NCBI GenBank assembly: GCA_016783825.1
Contig: JADHVV010000028.1
Coordinates: 1 to 33,327 of the forward strand
DNA: 33,327 nucleotides
From: Candidatus Zhuqueibacterota bacterium
GTDB lineage: Bacteria > Zhuqueibacterota > Zhuqueibacteria > Thermofontimicrobiales > Thermofontimicrobiaceae
Direction: 5' to 3'
Shown: positions 30,782-33,327 of the stretch, in pieces
Layout of the letters: the number at the start of each line of letters is the position of its first letter
How positions within the stretch are numbered: the stretch's first letter is position 1
The notes under the pieces: model-generated
Told to the model about the DNA's origin: nothing
The model's database searches: none
What the model saw: the letters and a program-made list of their open reading frames with translations, nothing else
Program-made: the position numbers and the translations under genes

Positions 30782-32899
30782 ATGAGTATTGAATCAAAAT
30801 TACTAAAACTATTTGAACAGAATCCAAAGCAGACTTATAAACCAAAACAATTGGCAAAGATATTAAAAGTATCAGAAGATAAATATCAACCGTTCAAGCG
30901 AAAATTAAAAAAGATGGTTGAGGATGGCAAGATTTTTCGACACAAAAAAGGTAAATTAGGGCAGGGTTTAAAAACATCCGAAGTCGTTGGTAAAATACAG
31001 GTGAAAACCCAGGGCTATGGATTCTTGATCATCGAAGACAGCAAAATAGATATTTTTATCAGTCAGAAAAATATGGGTACGGCTTTGCAGGGAGATACTG
31101 TGCGGGCAGTACTTTTTGCTCACTTTAGAGGAAAAAATCAGGAAGCGAAAGTGGTGGAGATCGTAAAAAGAGCAAGGACAAATATTGTTGGAATTTTTCA
31201 ACAAGGCAAAGATTGGGGAGTTGTTATACCTGATGAACAAAAAATTCAACATGATTTTCAAATCGCTAGGGAGAATCAATTGAATGCAAAAAACGGACAG
31301 AAGGTAGTTGCCCATTTGTTAGCGTGGGAAGATGAACGACAACATCCCCAGGGGAAAATTGTGGAAATTTTAGGAGATCCCGACCAACCTGGTGTTGACA
31401 TAATCGCTATTGCCAGATCGTTTGATCTTCCTGATCAATTTTCAAAAAGAGTGCTTGATGAGGCTGACAAAATAACAAAACCGATTCCGGAGTCAGAGAT
31501 CGAAAGACGATTGGACTGGCGGAACGAATTGACATTCACCATTGATCCTGAAGATTCCAAAGATTTTGACGATGCCGTTTCACTGAAGAAGCTTGAAAAT
31601 GGAAATTTTTTATTGGGAGTGCATATTGCTGATGTGAGCTTTTTTGTCCGGGAAGGCAGTAAACTGGATAATGAGAGTTACAACAGGGGCACTTCAGTTT
31701 ATTTAGTCGATCGTGTCATTCCCATGTTACCAGAGCATTTGTCCAATGAAATTTGTTCTCTCAAACAAAAAACGGATCGATTAACATTCACCGTTTTGAT
31801 GGAAATGACTCCTTCTGCAGAACTGGTTAATTACGAAATAAAAGAATCGATCATTCGAAGTGACCGACGGTTTGCTTATGAAGAGGTGCAAGACATAATC
31901 GAACAGAAGGAAGAAAATAATAAATTTTCAGATACTATCTTGCAGATGTTTGAATTAAGTAAGAAATTGATAGAGAAACGTCGGGCGCGTGGCAGCCTTG
32001 ATTTTTCCAGCCATGAAGCGCGTGTTATTTTAGATGAAAAATTTAAACCGGTCGCAATTAAGAAAATGGAACAAAAAGACAGCCATCGGCTAATTGAAGA
32101 ATTTATGGTGCTCACAAATTCGGTTGTTGCAAAACATGTCGATTTGATATTAAAAGAAAAAACAGGAACACCGTTACCTCTTCCATATAGAATTCATGAA
32201 CGTCCCAGTGTTGAAAAACTGAAAGATTTCCGACGATTTTTAACTGCGCTGGGAATAGATTTTCCCAGCAAAAAACGAATAACTCCAAAGATGTTTCAAG
32301 GAATTCAGAATTCAATTAAAGGAACAGATCGCCAGTTTTTAATTGAGGAAGTAATGATTCGCAGCATGATGAAAGCTAAATATTCCACAAATAATGAGGG
32401 ACACTTTGGTCTGGCGCTAAAATATTACTGCCACTTTACTTCACCGATCAGGCGTTATCCTGATTTGATGGTGCATCGTTTGTTAAAAAAATATTTGCAA
32501 TCAACAAAACAAATACCGATTAAAAAAAATGAACTGGAAAAGATATGTTCCCAGGCTGTGGAAATGGAAATTCGTGCCATGAAAGCAGAACGGGCGTCAA
32601 TAAAAGCAAAGCAATTGGAATTTATGATCGATAAAATTGGCGAGACGTTTCATGGAATTATTTCCGGTGTTACGTCTTTTGGAATTTTTGTCGAAATAAT
32701 TGAATTTTTAATCGAGGGATTAGTTCACATCACAAACCTGGATGATGACTATTATACATTTGATGAGACACGGTTTTCGTTAACCGGAACTTACCAGGGG
32801 AAGAATTATCAATTAGGTGACCGGGTAATGGTTAGAGTTGTTTTGGTAAATCCCCAGGAAGGTATAATCGATTTTGAATTAGTGGGATCAGGAGAGTAA
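30782..32899 (+). CDS. rnr: Ribonuclease R (RNB-family 3'-5' exoribonuclease)
   Basis: 705 residues from ATG 30782 (712 if the in-frame ATG at 30761 is used). AGGTGA stands 5 nt before the chosen start. Domain order: winged-helix N-terminus, two cold-shock-like domains (about 65-205), the RNB catalytic domain opening at about 250 with the metal cluster IDPEDSKDFDDAVS, and a C-terminal S1 domain (about 630-705: GEIHGIIS-like GETFHGIISGVTSFGIFVEI). It degrades structured RNA from the 3' end in the cytoplasm. Given the many stable hairpins in this genome's transcripts, an enzyme that reads through structure is fitting. A strong terminator follows. Confidence 0.95.
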   Translation: MSIESKLLKLFEQNPKQTYKPKQLAKILKVSEDKYQPFKRKLKKMVEDGKIFRHKKGKLGQGLKTSEVVGKIQVKTQGYGFLIIEDSKIDIFISQKNMGTALQGDTVRAVLFAHFRGKNQEAKVVEIVKRARTNIVGIFQQGKDWGVVIPDEQKIQHDFQIARENQLNAKNGQKVVAHLLAWEDERQHPQGKIVEILGDPDQPGVDIIAIARSFDLPDQFSKRVLDEADKITKPIPESEIERRLDWRNELTFTIDPEDSKDFDDAVSLKKLENGNFLLGVHIADVSFFVREGSKLDNESYNRGTSVYLVDRVIPMLPEHLSNEICSLKQKTDRLTFTVLMEMTPSAELVNYEIKESIIRSDRRFAYEEVQDIIEQKEENNKFSDTILQMFELSKKLIEKRRARGSLDFSSHEARVILDEKFKPVAIKKMEQKDSHRLIEEFMVLTNSVVAKHVDLILKEKTGTPLPLPYRIHERPSVEKLKDFRRFLTALGIDFPSKKRITPKMFQGIQNSIKGTDRQFLIEEVMIRSMMKAKYSTNNEGHFGLALKYYCHFTSPIRRYPDLMVHRLLKKYLQSTKQIPIKKNELEKICSQAVEMEIRAMKAERASIKAKQLEFMIDKIGETFHGIISGVTSFGIFVEIIEFLIEGLVHITNLDDDYYTFDETRFSLTGTYQGKNYQLGDRVMVRVVLVNPQEGIIDFELVGSGE

Positions 32900-32927
32900 C
32901 CTGGTAATTTTTATTTCATTATAAAAA

Positions 32928-32963
32928 AAAACGGAACATGAAAAAAAATACATGTTCCGTTTT
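32928..32963 (+). terminator. Strong rho-independent terminator after rnr
   Basis: AAAACGGAACATG (32928-32940) and CATGTTCCGTTTT (32951-32963) form a perfect 13-bp stem with a 10-nt A-rich loop. The flanking A-run and T-run make it usable in both directions, so it can end rnr and also the convergent HU gene transcript. Confidence 0.9.
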
Positions 32964-33088
32964 ATAAATTTAATATTTAGGGGGATGGATTAAAAAACTT
33001 TCCCATTTCAATTTTAAAATTAATTTTAAATCAATAACTTACAGATTCAGTATGTGTCATTTAATTTATCCCGCCCCTTAAGATGCAA

Positions 33089-33327
33089 TTATCTAATCGC
33101 ATCCTTTAAACCTTTGCTGGCAGTAAATTTTGGTTTTTTGCCAGCGGCGATTTGAACTTTCTCTCCAGTTCTCGGATTAACACCGGTACGTGCAGCATAA
33201 GGTTGAACTTTGAAAGTACCAAAGCCTTGAAAAGTGAAGGAATCGTCTTTGAGTAAACAATCTTTGATCGCTGCGAATACGCCTTCAACAGTTTCCCCAG
33301 CAACCTTTTTTGAAGGAACTCCCTCAA
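33089..33327 (-). CDS. HU-family DNA-binding protein (C-terminal part)
   Basis: The gene runs off the right edge; about 78 codons and the stop (33089-33091) are visible. Read on the minus strand it gives ...KKVAGETVEGVFAAIKD..., then DDSFTFQGFGTFKVQPYAAR and TGVNPRTGEKVQIAAGKKPK, ending FTASKGLKDAIR. GFGTF and the AARTGVNPRTGE arm that grips the DNA minor groove are diagnostic of HU/IHF proteins; ending close after the arm is normal HU length. It bends and compacts DNA as a dimer. Which HU paralogue it is cannot be told. It is convergent with rnr. Confidence 0.93.
   Translation of the reverse strand, partial: EGVPSKKVAGETVEGVFAAIKDCLLKDDSFTFQGFGTFKVQPYAARTGVNPRTGEKVQIAAGKKPKFTASKGLKDAIR

Noticed and set aside
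33106-33327. Minus-strand open frame at the right edge, MREFLQKRLLG...
   Set aside because: It is a shifted frame over the HU gene. The frame ending at 33089 gives clear HU motifs (GFGTF, ARTGVNPRTGE).

Overview
The window is a low-GC (A/T-rich) bacterial chromosome segment of about 33 kb, gene-dense but with almost every gap over 100 bp filled by palindromic repeats. Gene content (a TIGR03545/TIGR03546 pair, a rsmB-PASTA-rpe cluster, a citramalate-type isoleucine route, LeuC/LeuD of the short type) and the frequent use of clear Shine-Dalgarno sites point to a bacterium of the wider FCB assemblage (Calditrichota/KSB1/Ignavibacteriota-like) rather than to a typical Bacteroidia. This placement is inference; no rRNA or tRNA gene is present to fix it.

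Layout. (1) 1-6038, plus strand: yajC, def, fmt, rsmB, a membrane-anchored PASTA protein, rpe and a cold-shock protein: protein export, N-terminal formyl-group metabolism, rRNA methylation, central metabolism. (2) 6217-9434, plus strand: a hypothetical protein, a Xer-type recombinase, birA and coaX (the last three tightly linked). (3) 9603-13607, minus strand: one probable operon TIGR03546 - TIGR03545 - M48 lipoprotein protease, with a good promoter at 13659-13687. (4) 13856-15649: a complete ISNCY-type insertion sequence with terminal inverted repeats and AATT on both sides, inserted into the 3' part of a lipoprotein-like gene. (5) 16226-29561, plus strand: a complete branched-chain amino acid locus, ilvD-ilvB-ilvN-ilvC-leuB-leuA-leuC-leuD-cimA. 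(6) 29568-33327: a minus-strand XPF/ERCC4-type nuclease, plus-strand rnr with a strong terminator, and the C-terminal part of an HU gene on the minus strand.

The most interesting signal is upstream of ilvD. A perfect-consensus sigma-70-type promoter (TTGACA, 17 nt, TATAAT) is followed by a 54-codon open frame (16576-16740) in which 26 residues are Leu, Ile or Val, 14 of them in the last 19. Its last codons overlap inverted repeats that can fold in two mutually exclusive ways. This is the architecture of a leader-peptide attenuator responding to branched-chain amino acids. The presumed terminator stem lacks a U-tract, and a large palindromic repeat begins where that tract would be expected.

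The second theme is mobile palindromes. Four elements share GTAACTATTC ends, two with exact 8-bp target duplications (the IS66 pattern). One element carries ends like those of the resident ISNCY-type IS with a 4-bp duplication and sits exactly on the rpe stop codon. Three of the four GTAAC elements are inserted in the middle of other inverted repeats. At least three further palindromic families recur in the window.

Metabolically, cimA makes citramalate from pyruvate and acetyl-CoA. LeuC/LeuD/LeuB can then serve both leucine and 2-oxobutyrate formation, and IlvBN/IlvC/IlvD complete valine and isoleucine precursors, so isoleucine could be made without threonine deaminase. No aminotransferase (ilvE) or ilvA is in the window.
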